From the NCBI GenBank assembly GCA_016508695.1, contig VNKQ01000002.1, positions 2,046,001 to 2,110,000 on the forward strand: a stretch of DNA of 64,000 nucleotides. Direction: 5' to 3'. This document shows, one piece after another, positions 35,034-46,560 of the stretch. This DNA comes from Hyphodiscus hymeniophilus (taxonomy: Eukaryota > Ascomycota > Leotiomycetes > Helotiales > Hyphodiscaceae). The notes beneath the pieces are model-generated. The model was not told where the DNA came from. It did not search any database and was given only the letters and a program-made list of their open reading frames with translations. Each line of letters starts with the position of its first letter. Positions within the stretch are counted from its first letter, which is position 1. The position numbers were made by a program, and so were the translations under genes.

Positions 35034-38000
35034 CTACGGAAAGGGGTTACAAAAAGTGCATTCTTCCCCCGGCGAGTTGAAGGATACAGTCCGCGTTCCG
35101 TCGCACATCTGACATACAGGTAGAAGATCTTGTCTTCCTGCTATCTGATCATCCTGCCACTGTGAGGGTCCTTGCCCCTCCAGCATACCTGTGAAGTCTA
35201 CTATTCCTGTAGTATCATTGGAATCGAAGAACGGAGTCATATTGTTGAGCGTGAAACTATCCTGCTGGCTGTACTGATGTAAGGCCTGCTGGTCAATCCT
35301 CTGAGCTGAAATGGTAGGAAGAGGCTGACTGCGGCGAGGTGGAGGTCTCATAAAATTATTGGTGGAATGTGAGGGTACGGTATTGTAAGTCTGGCTCGGG
35401 ACAAATCCCGTATTTTGGGAGGAGTGTGGGTTCTGGACATGGTAGTTCTTGGCACAACGAGGCGATGAAGAAGCTGCGGAATTGACATGGCCTGACTTTT
35501 CTCGAGACTGTACTAGTGGCAACACAACTGGAGTTTCCTCAATAGGACCACTCGTTTCGACGGAGCAAGGTGATCGCATTGCAGATCCTAGTGGTGGAGG
35601 AGCGAATGTTAACGGCACCGGTTCAGCCAACTGTTGCCTATTCATGGGTGATGCTGAATTTGTTGAGTCACCGCTGTTCGCGAACGGTGGTCGATATAAG
35701 GAAGCCGGAGGCGTGAAAACAGCATTGCGCTGTCCACTGGAAAACGTATTGGCAGCGGAATTTCCAGGGGTGGATACAGTTCGAACGTCAGCCAATTGAT
35801 TTGGCTCGATATCCGGATTTGAGTCCGAGTCGGTGATGGCAATTCGATGTATTGTTCGAAAGGCGTCTTTGTAGTAGTCTATTTGTTGAGCTATGTCGCT
35901 CGGCGGCGGTCGGCCTTGATCCACCTGTGTTTCCACTAATTTTTGAAGCATTATAAGCCATCTCTCTAGCTTCATGTCACCGGGGGACATTGAGGCATCT
36001 TGGACTGCGTATGTCAGTGTGAGCAGCCCACGCAATCGGAGGTCTTGTCACTTACATGGGCTTGGTACAGGCTTCCGAGAAGTGGGGAATAAGATCCACC
36101 AGATTCGATACCATTTAGCCAATTCTCGAGGGTCGGTTGCCTCATCAGTAGTCATGTCTCTGTTGATGGATTCTTCCCTGTACTTGGTTATCCAACTTTT
36201 CATTTCTTCGTCGTCTTCAGTTTCGAGTCGCCAAGACCGAAAGGTGCTCAGAACCCAATCGATCTCGTCTTTGATGACACAGTCAATTTTCTCAAGGATA
36301 GGGGGAAGCTGATTCGTGAGGCACTTCAGCTGGTGTTGATTTTTGAGCGGTTTTGTGGCAAACTCCTCGAAGCATTTATGACAGCGAACGACAGTATGAG
36401 CAGCTTTGTAATGACCCCTGGAAATTGTGAACCACAATCAGCTTTATTAGAACGCCGCATTCACTAGCGTAATTGGACATCTCGATTAATAAAGGGATTT
36501 GAGCATACCTCAAATGGTGTATGTTAAGCCAGCCATTCAAAATGCAGATCTTTTGACAGTGAGTTGTAGGAGATTTGGCGTGAAAATGGCAACGGAATCT
36601 ACGCTGCTTTTGGTTGCCAGGGCGAACTGTATTCGACATTCTGGGACGTTTTCGACTCAGACCATCATCTTCATCGGCGTCCTCCTCGAAGCCGTCCCCC
36701 CAATGTCCGCCGAGGTAGCGGGAGTAGTGATCGTGTTCTCAGTCATGCTTTTCGACCCACTTGCTGAAGGCGCTGAGCTTGCAGCAGTCTTCCTATATGT
36801 CCCTCTCTCGTATCCGCCATAGCGAGAAAATTCAGGCCTTTCAAAGGGAGAAATCTCTTCCTCTTCGGAAAACAAAGGTAGAAGGAATGGCAAACAATTC
36901 TTCAATTTCGAGGCCAAAGCTTGAGCAAGCAATGGGTCTTGACGGAGAGCCACAGACACCCTTCTTTCCAGGTCTTCCTCAGCAGTGGCCATCAGAATAC
37001 TTGTAGAAGGGCTTTGCGCATCTACCGCTTCATGGAACGTTTCGGGAAGCTGTAAGGTCCAGTGTTCAACGTCTTTCTTGATGTCTAGCGACTGCTGAGA
37101 AGCGCCGGGATCGTGAGTTGGACTTTTGACACAGAATGCGTGTTTATTGTTCGAAGCAGTCCTAAGACGGGTCAGATCGTCCCACGGTGTCAGATCGAGT
37201 CTGAGAGATTTGCTTACGACATTTCGCCCCTAGCTTTACATTTTGGTGCCTCAAATTCTACATCGCCAACTTCTTCCACCCTACAAATTGCGTTCTTAAA
37301 ACTCTCTGTTTGTAACACTGGCGAAAGAAGACACCCAGCAGGTAGCACTTGCCCACTCATATCATTGTACTCAATTTGGGAGGTTCCATGTACAGTCTTA
37401 GTTGACGCTGTAGTTGATGCAGATATTGCTTGATCAACACAATGCATCGGTTGTTTGCAGGCCTCTGGATCAAGCTTAATCCCTTTGGATCTAATCAGCT
37501 CCTCCATCGCCTCATCGGGCCGTAGTCGGCCTCCTTGACCAATCGGAGAATCAAAGTCGAGAAGGGTAGGAGTTTGGGCTGTGGGTAACTGGCAATTATC
37601 CGAGTTTACGAGACCATTACTCGTCTTTGGACTTGGTATCGGGATGACATCTGGGCAGAGGATATCTTGGCTCAGCTCGATGGTCTTCGGGTCTTGAAGT
37701 TGCAGTGTGAGCGAAGTCACATATCCTTTCTGTACGAGGTTATGAAAAAAGATACTTACAGAAGGGAACTCTTCCCGTACGTGGGCTCAAAAGGATTAAA
37801 GGAGGCGGGCTCGGGTGATGTCCTTCGCTGAAACTGAAAGAGTTGTCCCTCTCATCCAAATCATCTTCGTCGTTGGAAGTAGGCGAATCGCAGTATACAG
37901 CCGAGGCCAGAAAGAGGTTATCAGAGGTGCTTTGAGGTCTTGGCGAGTGTGCTGAAATTGTCGATGGCGGTGTCTGTAAGTATGGCTAGCCAGGGAATTA

Positions 38001-38590
38001 GCCATTGTGTTGAAACTGACGAGAACACTATCAAAACCTACCCTTGCATAATTTTTCCGAGCCATTACTTCAAGACAGTCTAAACGGCTCGTAGGCCTAA
38101 CGTCATTTAGATTTCTGTGGAGATAACCATCACCGGGTGAATCAATTAGCTCTCCAACTTCATCTTCGCTTTCCAGCCAGATCGCTACAGTGGATGGGCT
38201 TGGTAATCTTGATGGTCGAGGAGTGTTGGTTGTCTCTGAAGCGGAGAGACCTTGCTTGAGAAACCTGCGTCGCTTTGTAGGCTTTGCAGACATGGTTCCG
38301 GTGTTTGATATTTGACAGTGTTTCCCCAGAGGAGTCTCCTGATGTGGATAGGGAGATGATCGAAGATCCAATTGAGTGAGGCTGACATATGGGTGCAAGC
38401 TTGGGTCTTCGGAAAAATCAGCGCACGTCGTATGCGAGAATTGAAAGTTCATTTGTGTTACCACAGACGAAGTTGACAAGCAATATTCGGTATGGTGAGA
38501 GTCCCGATCTGAACTGATGAGATGACTCCGGTCGGCACTTTTGGACTGAGTCGATTCGCTTCTATCCTGAAGCGACTGATTGGGAGCCAT
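35034..38590 (-). CDS. Fungal-specific zinc-finger protein, six exons, with one-base frameshift in exon 4
   Basis: Exons (minus): 38590-38042, 37973-37760, 37692-37218, 37161-36509, 36417-36056 and 36004-35034. An in-frame ATG at 38626 could add 12 residues. Every junction keeps frame, but exon 4 is 653 bases where 654 are needed: the frame is lost at a run of six C's (36696-36701, minus strand GGGGGG). Allowing one more base there the protein is about 1074 residues. The N-terminal half is Ser/Thr/Pro-rich with a basic KPTKRRRF patch. A Cys/His cluster spans the exon 4-5 junction near residue 601-660 (RFRCHFHA, HCQKIC, HHLRGHY, VRCHKCFEEF, NQHQLKC), like the degenerate C2H2 block in many fungal nuclear proteins. 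The C terminus has CQMCDGT and CTFC. No function is recognised. Either the assembly has an indel or the gene is broken. Confidence 0.75.
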
Positions 38591-39916
38591 TCTGCTCAGC
38601 CTGGTAAGGTTCCCTTCATGTCTCAATTCTTACGGAATATTAAGGCTCTGTCAATCGACTCTCACATCGAGTTGTTGCGAGCAACACCATGAAGTTAGAG
38701 TCGATAAGATGGGATCCAGAAGACGGGGTGAGCAAAGGGACTGGCAGTAATGCTGAAGAAATAGCGAGTAATCTGCGAAGACATGCAGTTCTCGTCCATC
38801 TAATTAGATACACACTTAGAGTATGTAAACTGCCTTGATAGCACGAAAGACGACAGGTGACCGAAAACTTCCTAACATGTCACAGGAATAAGAATCATCT
38901 TCATGAAATCCTGCGCGTGAATGTTGAGGAGTCAGCTCTCGTTCCACAGACGCCTGCATTTTTGAACCTTGACGCCACTTGCGGACGTTTGCAATTCCAG
39001 AGCTTCGCAACTTTGATACTCCTGCAGGACCGGCTGCAGTGGTGTGGGACACTTGCTTTTTTCGGCGCGAAAAGCAACCGCCACAATGCGTAGCATTTAC
39101 TCCTGCCCCAATCAAACACCATTAAAACCCACGAAAAGACTTCAATCATCGATCTTAGCTGCGCATGTGAGGCTTCAGTTGCACTACTTCTCAATCCACC
39201 ACTCAACGTTGAGCTCTTCGGTGACACCATCCGGCAATTTCGATCCCCAAACGCTACATATCAGGAAAGTAAGAACACGAACCAGAGCCTTGTAACAATT
39301 GGCAAAACGGAGGTTCGAGCAACGCATCAATTCTGCCACGGCTGCAAGCCTTTTAGAGTCGTACGCCCGATTTGCAGTACAAAGTCACGCAACTGCAAGA
39401 AGGCTTTGCATACTCTTATATTTTGCAAGACTGCATCCGCCGTTTTTCAAATACACCTCTGATGCCAGTAAGGTCTCTTTATTTGTGACGAGTTGCGTTG
39501 GGGAGTAATTAACCCGCACTTGCGAGTTGTCGCAGTCGCTGGTGCAAATCGACGGTTTTACACCGCTGCATATAGACAGGTGAGTTTGCAGAAGGTGCGA
39601 ACTTCCGCACATTTCTCCAATCCAATAAGCCAAGAATCAAAATCGCGCACCGTCGCCATTAGAGCTTCCTGATGTTTCTTTGGCAATGCGATTGCAATGT
39701 TGTCGTAAGTCTTGTTCCTCATGCTCGCATTGCCATCTTATAAAGGCGCCTTTCTCTCTGGCTGCCTTCATGCCCCCCATATCAGTATCTGTGAGATTAC
39801 CTTCTTCTGTTGCCAAGCCCCATACATACGACGTTAGGATTCAGTCGGAGTCAGTTATCTCCTTGATTAAACGGGGTCTCGCACAGTCATAGTCTCCTGT
39901 TTCTCGTCTTCCAAGC
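38591..39916. other. Gene-poor region
   Basis: About 1.3 kb upstream of the zinc-finger gene. It carries that gene's promoter. Frames on both strands are short and overlap each other; none has a motif. Confidence 0.4.
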
Positions 39917-40195
39917 ATGGAATCATCCAACCGACCAAGTTTTTCTACAGCCGCCCATGTAGGTTCAGTGAACAGCACGGGATCATACCGCCCGCGCTAT
40001 TGCCCTCTCTCGGAGTATTCGAAGAATGAGCCACCAATTAACCGGTACCTTGCGGAAGAGCGGGATTACAGATCTTACTCCATTGCCGATTACGATCCTT
40101 GCCAGGAAGCAGCACGGTTGAAACACAAGAAACAGCTGCAAGCTGTGGTCGAGATGGATTATGGCGATTTGGAGATGACAAATGCGAAGAATTGA
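39917..40195 (+). CDS. Possible small hypothetical protein
   Basis: An ATG-initiated frame of 92 residues beginning MESSNRPSFSTAAHV and ending MTNAKN. Composition is polar and Tyr/Glu-rich with a soluble look and no motif. It is not recognised. It may be the first exon of a longer gene that continues into the frame at 40325, but no clean splice pair was found between them. A chance open frame is about as likely as a gene. Confidence 0.25.
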   Translation: MESSNRPSFSTAAHVGSVNSTGSYRPRYCPLSEYSKNEPPINRYLAEERDYRSYSIADYDPCQEAARLKHKKQLQAVVEMDYGDLEMTNAKN

Positions 40196-40324
40196 GGTCG
40201 TAACTCGCTGCCTCGACAAGATGGACTTCTCGGACAAGACACTACGTCAGTCGAGCCGCATGGGTTGGGCTGAGCACCAGTAGTGTTCCAGGTGCTCCAG
40301 GTAGTCACTTCCGTGCTTGCAATT

Positions 40325-40789
40325 ATGGAAGTGGTTTCGTTCAAAGATGTCCCAGATCATCAAATGCCGGCGCCTGGTCCAGACAAGGTTAGAGACGATT
40401 CGAGCTTGTACGTGGCTTACAACTCGTGCAAAACCGGAGCTATGATTCGAAATGGAGAAGAATTGTCAGCGTTGTCTGCAGTTGAGGTATCTTGTAGGCC
40501 AGCAGAAGGGAGGAAGATCGGGACAAACAGTCGTCAGTCATCTCGCCTCGCTGCAAGGAAACGTGGCAAACTTCAAAGTCCTCCTGGGGTGCTGTCGTCG
40601 GAAAAGTGTCAAGTGGTAACTCATAAATTGACTCCCATCATGGCATTAACAAAGTGGGCGCAAAGTGATCATGTGTGTTTCGACATCTGGCTTGAAAATG
40701 TGATTTTGGAAGAGTGTATCTTCCAGTTCCTAGTATGCGTCACGTGCAGCCGCGGAGCATTACCACGGCTTTACTTTTACCATACCTAA
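40325..40789 (+). CDS. Possible hypothetical protein fragment
   Basis: An ATG-initiated frame of 154 residues beginning MEVVSFKDVPDH. The middle is basic (SSRLAARKRGK), and the C-terminal third reads like non-coding translation. Not recognised. It follows the 39917 frame by 130 bases on the same strand. The true gene, if any, may use only part of this frame. Confidence 0.2.
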   Translation: MEVVSFKDVPDHQMPAPGPDKVRDDSSLYVAYNSCKTGAMIRNGEELSALSAVEVSCRPAEGRKIGTNSRQSSRLAARKRGKLQSPPGVLSSEKCQVVTHKLTPIMALTKWAQSDHVCFDIWLENVILEECIFQFLVCVTCSRGALPRLYFYHT

Positions 40790-41531
40790 CTATTTCAAAG
40801 CATATTCATGAAGCACTCAATACAGATTCAAGGTTCATTCCTACGGTGTTTGAACATATGGTTATTATTCGCTCAATACACCATTCAAAAAGGGTTTCAA
40901 CCCTAGTACTTGATATCATTCCACTTTTAGGATTCGACTTCGATGTGCCAATCCACATTCTTCAATTCTCTGCTTCCCATGTCTGTTCTGAACAAAGAGC
41001 ACACTTTCAGTAGAAACAGAAGCATTACAAGTATTTCTTTATGGAAAAAATATGACCGCTTTGACTTTGTTCAAAACATAGATAATCTTTCTTCGTGCAA
41101 ACAATGGCCTTGTCATGCATAACAAAGACGTCAATTGACCTTCAAAAGCATGGAGCATTTCGGTCGAACAAACTTCGTCGAAGACAGGAGTATGTGAACA
41201 GTCGTCTGAACAGTCGAATGTGAAAGCCATTAGAGGCTCAACATGTTCGATGCGATTGAGTTCCCCATCACGAATTTTTGAAGCTTCTTCGACTTCTTAC
41301 GCCACTTGAAGTCTTGCCATAGCTTCAAATTCCGCTCCTATTTACATGACATAACCTGCTGTCTCTTTGATATAGCCAGCCAACCCTCTGCAACATGTCT
41401 CCCTATAACAGCTCTGGCAGCTACCGCCTCAACCGTATCGAAAGAATTCCCCCGGGCGTGGCAGGTCCATCCGGTTCACTAAGAGCGAATGGGGCAACAA
41501 GACGGCCAAAGAGCACAAACAAGCCGTCAAC

Positions 41532-42071
41532 ATGCTGAGCCACCGGGTAGGATTAACAAGATCTGCACTCCGGCCCACCGACCAACGCCGCGATGCTGAC
41601 CACTACCAACCAGGACTGATCTTCAGCGGGCCATCCCACTCGACGAACCCCCAGCTCGGGTACATAGCCAACGACGATCCGAATCTCACCGCAACGCCTT
41701 TCGGCACTGTGTACTCGAAATACCGTAAGTTTGTCGTGGTCCTGCGCCATACTAACACATTCACATGCCTGCCTATCTACACACACGGAGGTAATGGTCT
41801 GGATGGGAAAAGTCCAGAGGAACGCGAAGAGTTTGTAGCAATCCGAGACTCGAATGATGCATTCCCCTGTGAAGTTGAGGGCCCGCATGAGATGCTCTGG
41901 GCGGAGAAGTTCGACATTTTCGCTGGGAACTTCGTCGCGGGCAGGTCCTGCATCAAGTTTACCGAATGGTGCACAAGTCGCTATGATGCTTTGACGACTA
42001 TTGAAGGTGAACTCAAACCTGAGTCACTAGCGATGCTGCGAGAGCTTTTAGCCGGAATCGTAAGTAAGTAG
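41532..42071 (+). CDS. DUF6590 domain protein, N terminus incomplete
   Basis: The frame 41532-42071 gives 179 residues. From about residue 25 it matches the DUF6590 pattern: YQPGLIFSGP, DDPNLTATPFGTVYSKYRKFVVV, LPIYTHGGNGLDGKSPEEREEF, and CIKFTEWCTSRYDALTTIEGEL. The frame is open upstream to 41412, just after a good acceptor (CTATAACAG), and that stretch (SIRFTKSEWGNKTAKEHKQAV) looks coding, so an earlier exon is missing from this model. At the 3' end, a strong donor GTAAGTAAGTAG at 42060 and an acceptor CTAACCTCCAG at 42097 suggest a last exon 42098-42115 (ending EKRAV), in which case the stop at 42069 is intronic. DUF6590 proteins are fungal and often of unknown function. Confidence 0.7.
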   Translation: MLSHRVGLTRSALRPTDQRRDADHYQPGLIFSGPSHSTNPQLGYIANDDPNLTATPFGTVYSKYRKFVVVLRHTNTFTCLPIYTHGGNGLDGKSPEEREEFVAIRDSNDAFPCEVEGPHEMLWAEKFDIFAGNFVAGRSCIKFTEWCTSRYDALTTIEGELKPESLAMLRELLAGIVSK

Positions 42072-42115
42072 ATAAACAAGTATGAACTAACCTCCAGGAG
42101 AAACGCGCGGTATGA

Positions 42116-42723
42116 ATGAGGATAAGGTAAGGTCTGACTCACTGGTTTGATATATTTGACAAGCCACCCTAGCTGCTGGACAGCGTGGGAACCAGGTAAG
42201 TACCCTTTGGCCTCGTCCCTCACATTTTTCATAGTCATAATAAAGCACCCTCGTTTTTGACCTAATTCCCCTTCGCAATTTTGAGTGACAAGTGCAGCTC
42301 GACTGGAAGCTCACCGGTGGGCGTGATAGTCCTTCGATCAAACCAGTTGGCGATAGACATCCACTCCAACCATCCAATTCGTAGTGTTAGAGCACTGCAG
42401 GCTCACGGCTCGAGGTGACTTGGCCTGAGCACTTGACACGGAGCTCGGGGTGAATTTGTTTTTCGATAGAGTTCGTCTTGATCTTGAATCCCATGTTGGA
42501 TTCTGTTTTGACGTTATCCCACTTGGGAAGCTCTCAAACAAAGATATTATCATTGCTAGAATAAATTTTTCTATCTGGATCTCTCAATTGGTCGAATGTT
42601 CGACTATATACAATAATATACAATATTACTACCACATTCCATAGACCCAGGGTATATATATGCAAACTCAACGCTTGCTCATGTGTCATGCATTCGTAAG
42701 TCCACCCATCTTGTTCCCGTTCC
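42116..42723. other. Spacer between convergent genes
   Basis: About 600 bases, AT-rich toward 42600. It should contain two 3' ends. No coding signal seen. Confidence 0.45.
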
Positions 42724-45368
42724 CTAAATCAATAACCCAACGCCCAACGCTATGCATGCTGCTAAAATACCCAAATCCTGCCTCAAAGCCGCTCCTCCAT
42801 TCTTCTTCTTCGTACTCGTAACACTAGGAGAGGAAGTCGTGAATGATGTTATCGTCGTAGTAGCAAATCCAATGCCTCCAGGGCCCACACTAATAGTTTG
42901 ACTGTTGTATACATCAGTGGTAGGGGTAGCACCGGGCCCGATCGTGAAAGTCGTCCCGCCTATATCGACAAGTGTGGAACCGATCTCGGAGAATGTGATT
43001 CCTCCAGCTATGACTTCCTGCGTCGTGGGGTTAAAGGGGTAGTTCAAGGTTGTTTTGCCACCGTTTAAACCTTCAAGGCTCAGGCCTGATGGACCAGCAG
43101 TTACAGTGTGTCCTTCGATTGTGGCTGTTGTGGGCAGCGCGCTGGGCCCAATCGTCAAAGTCGTGCCATCTATGACGGCAATTGAGGAGCCAATTTCCGA
43201 AATTGCTATTCCACCTGCTACACCAAACTGTGTGCCTGTTGGGTGGCTAGGACCTCCAAAAGTTGAGCTTCCATCAATGAATCCTGATGGTCCGGCTGTA
43301 ATTGTGTCCCCATTGAAAACGGACGTTCGGGGCGTTCCTCCTGTGAAGGTAAAGGAAGATCCATCAAATACAGCAACAGAAGCACCAATAATTGAGAACG
43401 GTTCTGCATCGAAAACAACGACGTTGGTTGGCAGGACTTCGGTCGGTGTAATTGTGGCGTCCGCAAATCCAATTCCTCCTGGTCCTATCGAAATGTGCTG
43501 TTTGCTCACAACGATGGTCTCCTCTGGTGCTTCAGCTCCAATGGCAAAAGTGCTTCCACCAACAACAGCCACAGAATGTCCTACTGTTAACGATACACCA
43601 TCTACCATTGTGGACATTGGACCCTCCATGAAGACTCCACCTCTGACAGCTGTTGGTATCGATATAGCAGTGCTAGGGCCAATGACTTGATAAGGATTGA
43701 CCGTGAAGGTCTCTCCACCCTGAGTGACTATCGTATTGAGGCCACTCCCAGATCCTCCAGAATTTCCCGATACTTCCGGTATCCCTGAGACCTGTGACTT
43801 ATCCGAACCAGATCCACCAGAACCAGGCCCAACTATGGCAGTGAATGTTCCTATAACTACCGAACTGGGTCCCACGACAACAGTTACACCGCCTATGTTT
43901 ACAGTAGTTGGCATACCGCCATCGCCAAAGACTGGCGGATTAAGTTCATTGCCAGATCCGGCTATGACTGGCTGGCCACCATTTCCGCCTCCGTCACCAT
44001 TGATAGGAGAAGTAGTAGGAAAGTCAATTGCGCCAGTGGGCGAAGGCGGTGGAGATATCGGAAGCCAAGAGCCTGAGATTGGCGTACTCGCGCTTCCTGG
44101 AGCTGTTTGCTTTTGCGTTTTCCCACCTCCTGGGAATTGCGGATTCGATTGCGTAGTGAATTGCGTGACGGGATTCTTGGATGTTATTATGATAGTACTT
44201 TGCGACGGACTACTGAAATTAATAGTCGTCGCTGAGAATGCTGCTTGTGTTGTAGTCTCCGGTTCGGATAGTGATGTATGATGAGGAAATTGTAGATTGG
44301 TCGAAAACGTCTCGGGAAACGTTCTGTCGGTTGGCGTGCTGGTGCTGCTCTTCGGTGCAGGTGCAGGTGCACACGTAACTGGTGGCGTCCATTGTGATTG
44401 TGTGGTATAAGTATTCGTCTCATTCGGATACAGCGTTATAGTAACTGTGTTAGTATTCGGCACCAGCGACCATACTGTGATGACATCGCCAGCCGTGTAG
44501 GGAATACAGCTCGATGTGGTGGAATTATGATGGTGTTGCGTCGTAGGCTTGGCAGTGCTTGTTGTGAAAGTCGCGTGAACGCTCGTACTGAGCAGTGGGC
44601 TGGTGGGATTAGTGATATTTTGATATATCGAGGAGTGAGTTTTCGTTGAGTTCGCTTTGTGATGCTCTGTCTTGTGGAGGGTTGTCGAGGTAGGATTGAG
44701 CTGAATAGAGGATGAAAATGAGGTAGCGGGGCTTTCTTGAGAGGAGATATCGTTCAATGTGGACGGTCTGGCTAGTGTAGAGGCAGGAGAGCTGGACAGA
44801 GTTTGCACTCCCGTAGATGATGGTAAGACGTTGGGAGAACCAGGAGAGCCTACTTTCACTATTGGAGAGATCGCCTGCGTCACTGTCGAGCTGGAGGAAC
44901 CGCCGCCCAGTGTAGTCGAAAACGCAGAACTTAGGGAAGAAGATGGCCCACTTCCTACACCACCAATAGTCGGTCTTCCCAATACTTCCGGTGACGGAAT
45001 TGCACTCCCTGCATCGCTCAAACTCGTTTGTGGGATTGGTAGAGCATAAGATATTGTAGGGCTTGAGAGCGGCCCCTGGGAAGTTTTTGAAGAAGTCGAG
45101 ACCGAGGATGAGCTTGCCGAGGGAGAGGATTCCAAGGAGAGAGGGGAAAGCGGAGTTGTGATCGAAGAGACACTTTGGTGTACCAGGGAGGTATTTGACG
45201 AGGAGGGGAAAAGGACTCGACTCGTTCCATTAGGCCGCGCACCTTTTTGTAGGTATTAGCACTGATCCTACTCTGCGCCACCTTAGATCCCAACATACCT
45301 AACGAGTTCGCATTCGCAGTGCGACACAGAATGGCAGCCCATAACACAGGTACCGGCAAGTACACCAT
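42724..45368 (-). CDS. Repeat-rich GPI-anchored cell-wall-type protein
   Basis: Exon 1 45368-45299 encodes a signal peptide (MVYLPVPVLWAAILCRTANAN); a 56-base intron (GTATGT...AAAAAG, branch GCTAAT) joins exon 2 45242-42724; 862 residues. After the signal comes a 450-residue Ser/Thr/Pro-rich stretch, expected to be heavily O-mannosylated. The next 380 residues are imperfect repeats of roughly 60-80 residues built from a core such as SEIGSTLVDIGGTTFTIGPGA, then a spacer, then TITAGPSG or SVGPGGIGF; I count about five recognisable units. The end is a short basic patch then a hydrophobic tail (LGILAACIALGVGLLI), the pattern of a GPI-attachment signal. Thus an extracellular wall or membrane protein is likely. 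The repeats resemble ones seen in other filamentous-fungal surface proteins of unknown function. Confidence 0.85.
42880..43900 (-). repeat. Degenerate in-frame protein repeats in the wall protein gene
   Basis: The coding sequence repeats a motif of the form (I)G(S/A)S(I/V)xV(I/F)DG(T/S)(T/S)(F/L)T(I/F)(G/T)GP/GG, each copy followed within about 25 residues by a T-I-T-x-G-P-(S/G)-G element. Copies are read near 43590, 43390, 43190, 42980 and the partial copies around 43850 and 42890 (minus strand). They have drifted at the DNA level, so this is an old duplication and not a fresh tandem array. Confidence 0.65.
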
Positions 45369-46560
45369 GACTTCAATTTACATTGGCACTCTTAGCGTTT
45401 GAGAGACAGAGTTCAAGACACGCATACAGCAAGGTCAATCGAACAACTGTTGGTAAGGAGTGGTTGAAGCCTGAGGGCAAACCATGGGCAGTAGGGCATA
45501 AAGAGGTCAGAAGATGCCATGTAACATAACTAATAGCGATGGATCGTGGAGAGTAGGTAAGAGGCGCGAAGAGATGGGGTAGACAAGGATACAGAAACGA
45601 CCGTGATTTGCTGTTGGTGGATAAAGAGAGGCAAAGGAAAACACAATATATTCCCAGCAGATGAAGTTCGCTCGCGATATGGATGGATACTGGCAGGAAG
45701 GAAGCAGAGTATGTTGATCCGGTAGGTGATGGATGCCGTAGCTGATCTTGGTCAGTGAAGCTAGAAGTAAGTACCAACAGTACCTTTGCAGATATCACGT
45801 AATAAAAGTTGTTGCCCGAATGTGCGCGTTGCGGAGAGCGGCATAGAGAACTATGGAAGAACGTGCCTTTTTCCCATTGCCAGGGGACTTGGTGGGAACG
45901 ATTGGTAGACACGAGGAGGAGAATCAGGGAGATGTGGATGATGGCTGCATATGGGCTGAGCCCATATTGCCGGGGTTGTCCTTCTAGCGTCGAGCTGCCC
46001 TGGTCGAGTGCATGGTGGGCTGGAATCATGGATAGCTGCAGTGGAAATCATAGGATGTTGAAGAAACGGACGGAGGTCAATAATTGATTGGCGCATTTTC
46101 GAAAGTCCAAGCTGAACATGTTTGAGGGATCATCAAGAGATCATGGGTGTGCAACAAACGGAAGGAGACCAAGTGATTGGCGAGTTCCGAATAGCATCAA
46201 AGGCTCAAAACTTTCTTGGCTTTTCGAGGGACCTTCTCGGTCGGGAAGGTACGAGTGTTCTATTGTGCGGCGCTGTATTTTCCCGTATCCAGAGTGTGTC
46301 CAGCCATCATCTCATATCTCATGGGTTCCACGAAGAAATCTGCTCTGTACCGTACTACTGGCCAAATCCTCCGTCTCCTTCGTTCCAAGTTTCTCTCTCT
46401 CTCCTTCTCCGTCTCTCCTGACGATCATCGACTGATTTGGCGAGAAGCGACAATTCACGGGAAGGTGCATAGATAGGTGCATGCTTTCTCCCTCTCCCTT
46501 CCTCTTCCCTTTCTCTCCCCTTCCGTTTCGTAAGAAGAAGAAGAAAAACAATCTCCTATT
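45369..46560. other. Promoter side of the wall protein gene, with purine- and pyrimidine-rich tracts
   Basis: The first 300 bases are rich in G/A on the plus strand, so rich in C/T on the strand of the wall protein gene, fitting its leader. A second tract rich in C/T on the plus strand lies at 46365-46410 and 46478-46530 and would suit a plus-strand transcript. A 218-codon minus-strand frame here (46029-45373) has no motif and is not called. Confidence 0.4.

Noticed and set aside
43055..44281. Long plus-strand open frames (211 and 185 codons)
   Set aside because: They are antisense shadows of the Gly/Thr/Pro-rich repeats of the wall protein; Pro/Val-rich with no other support.
45373..46029. 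218-codon minus-strand frame upstream of the wall protein
   Set aside because: No conserved pattern, composition of non-coding leader sequence (Ser/Leu/His-rich from C/T tracts). More likely promoter and leader of the wall protein gene.
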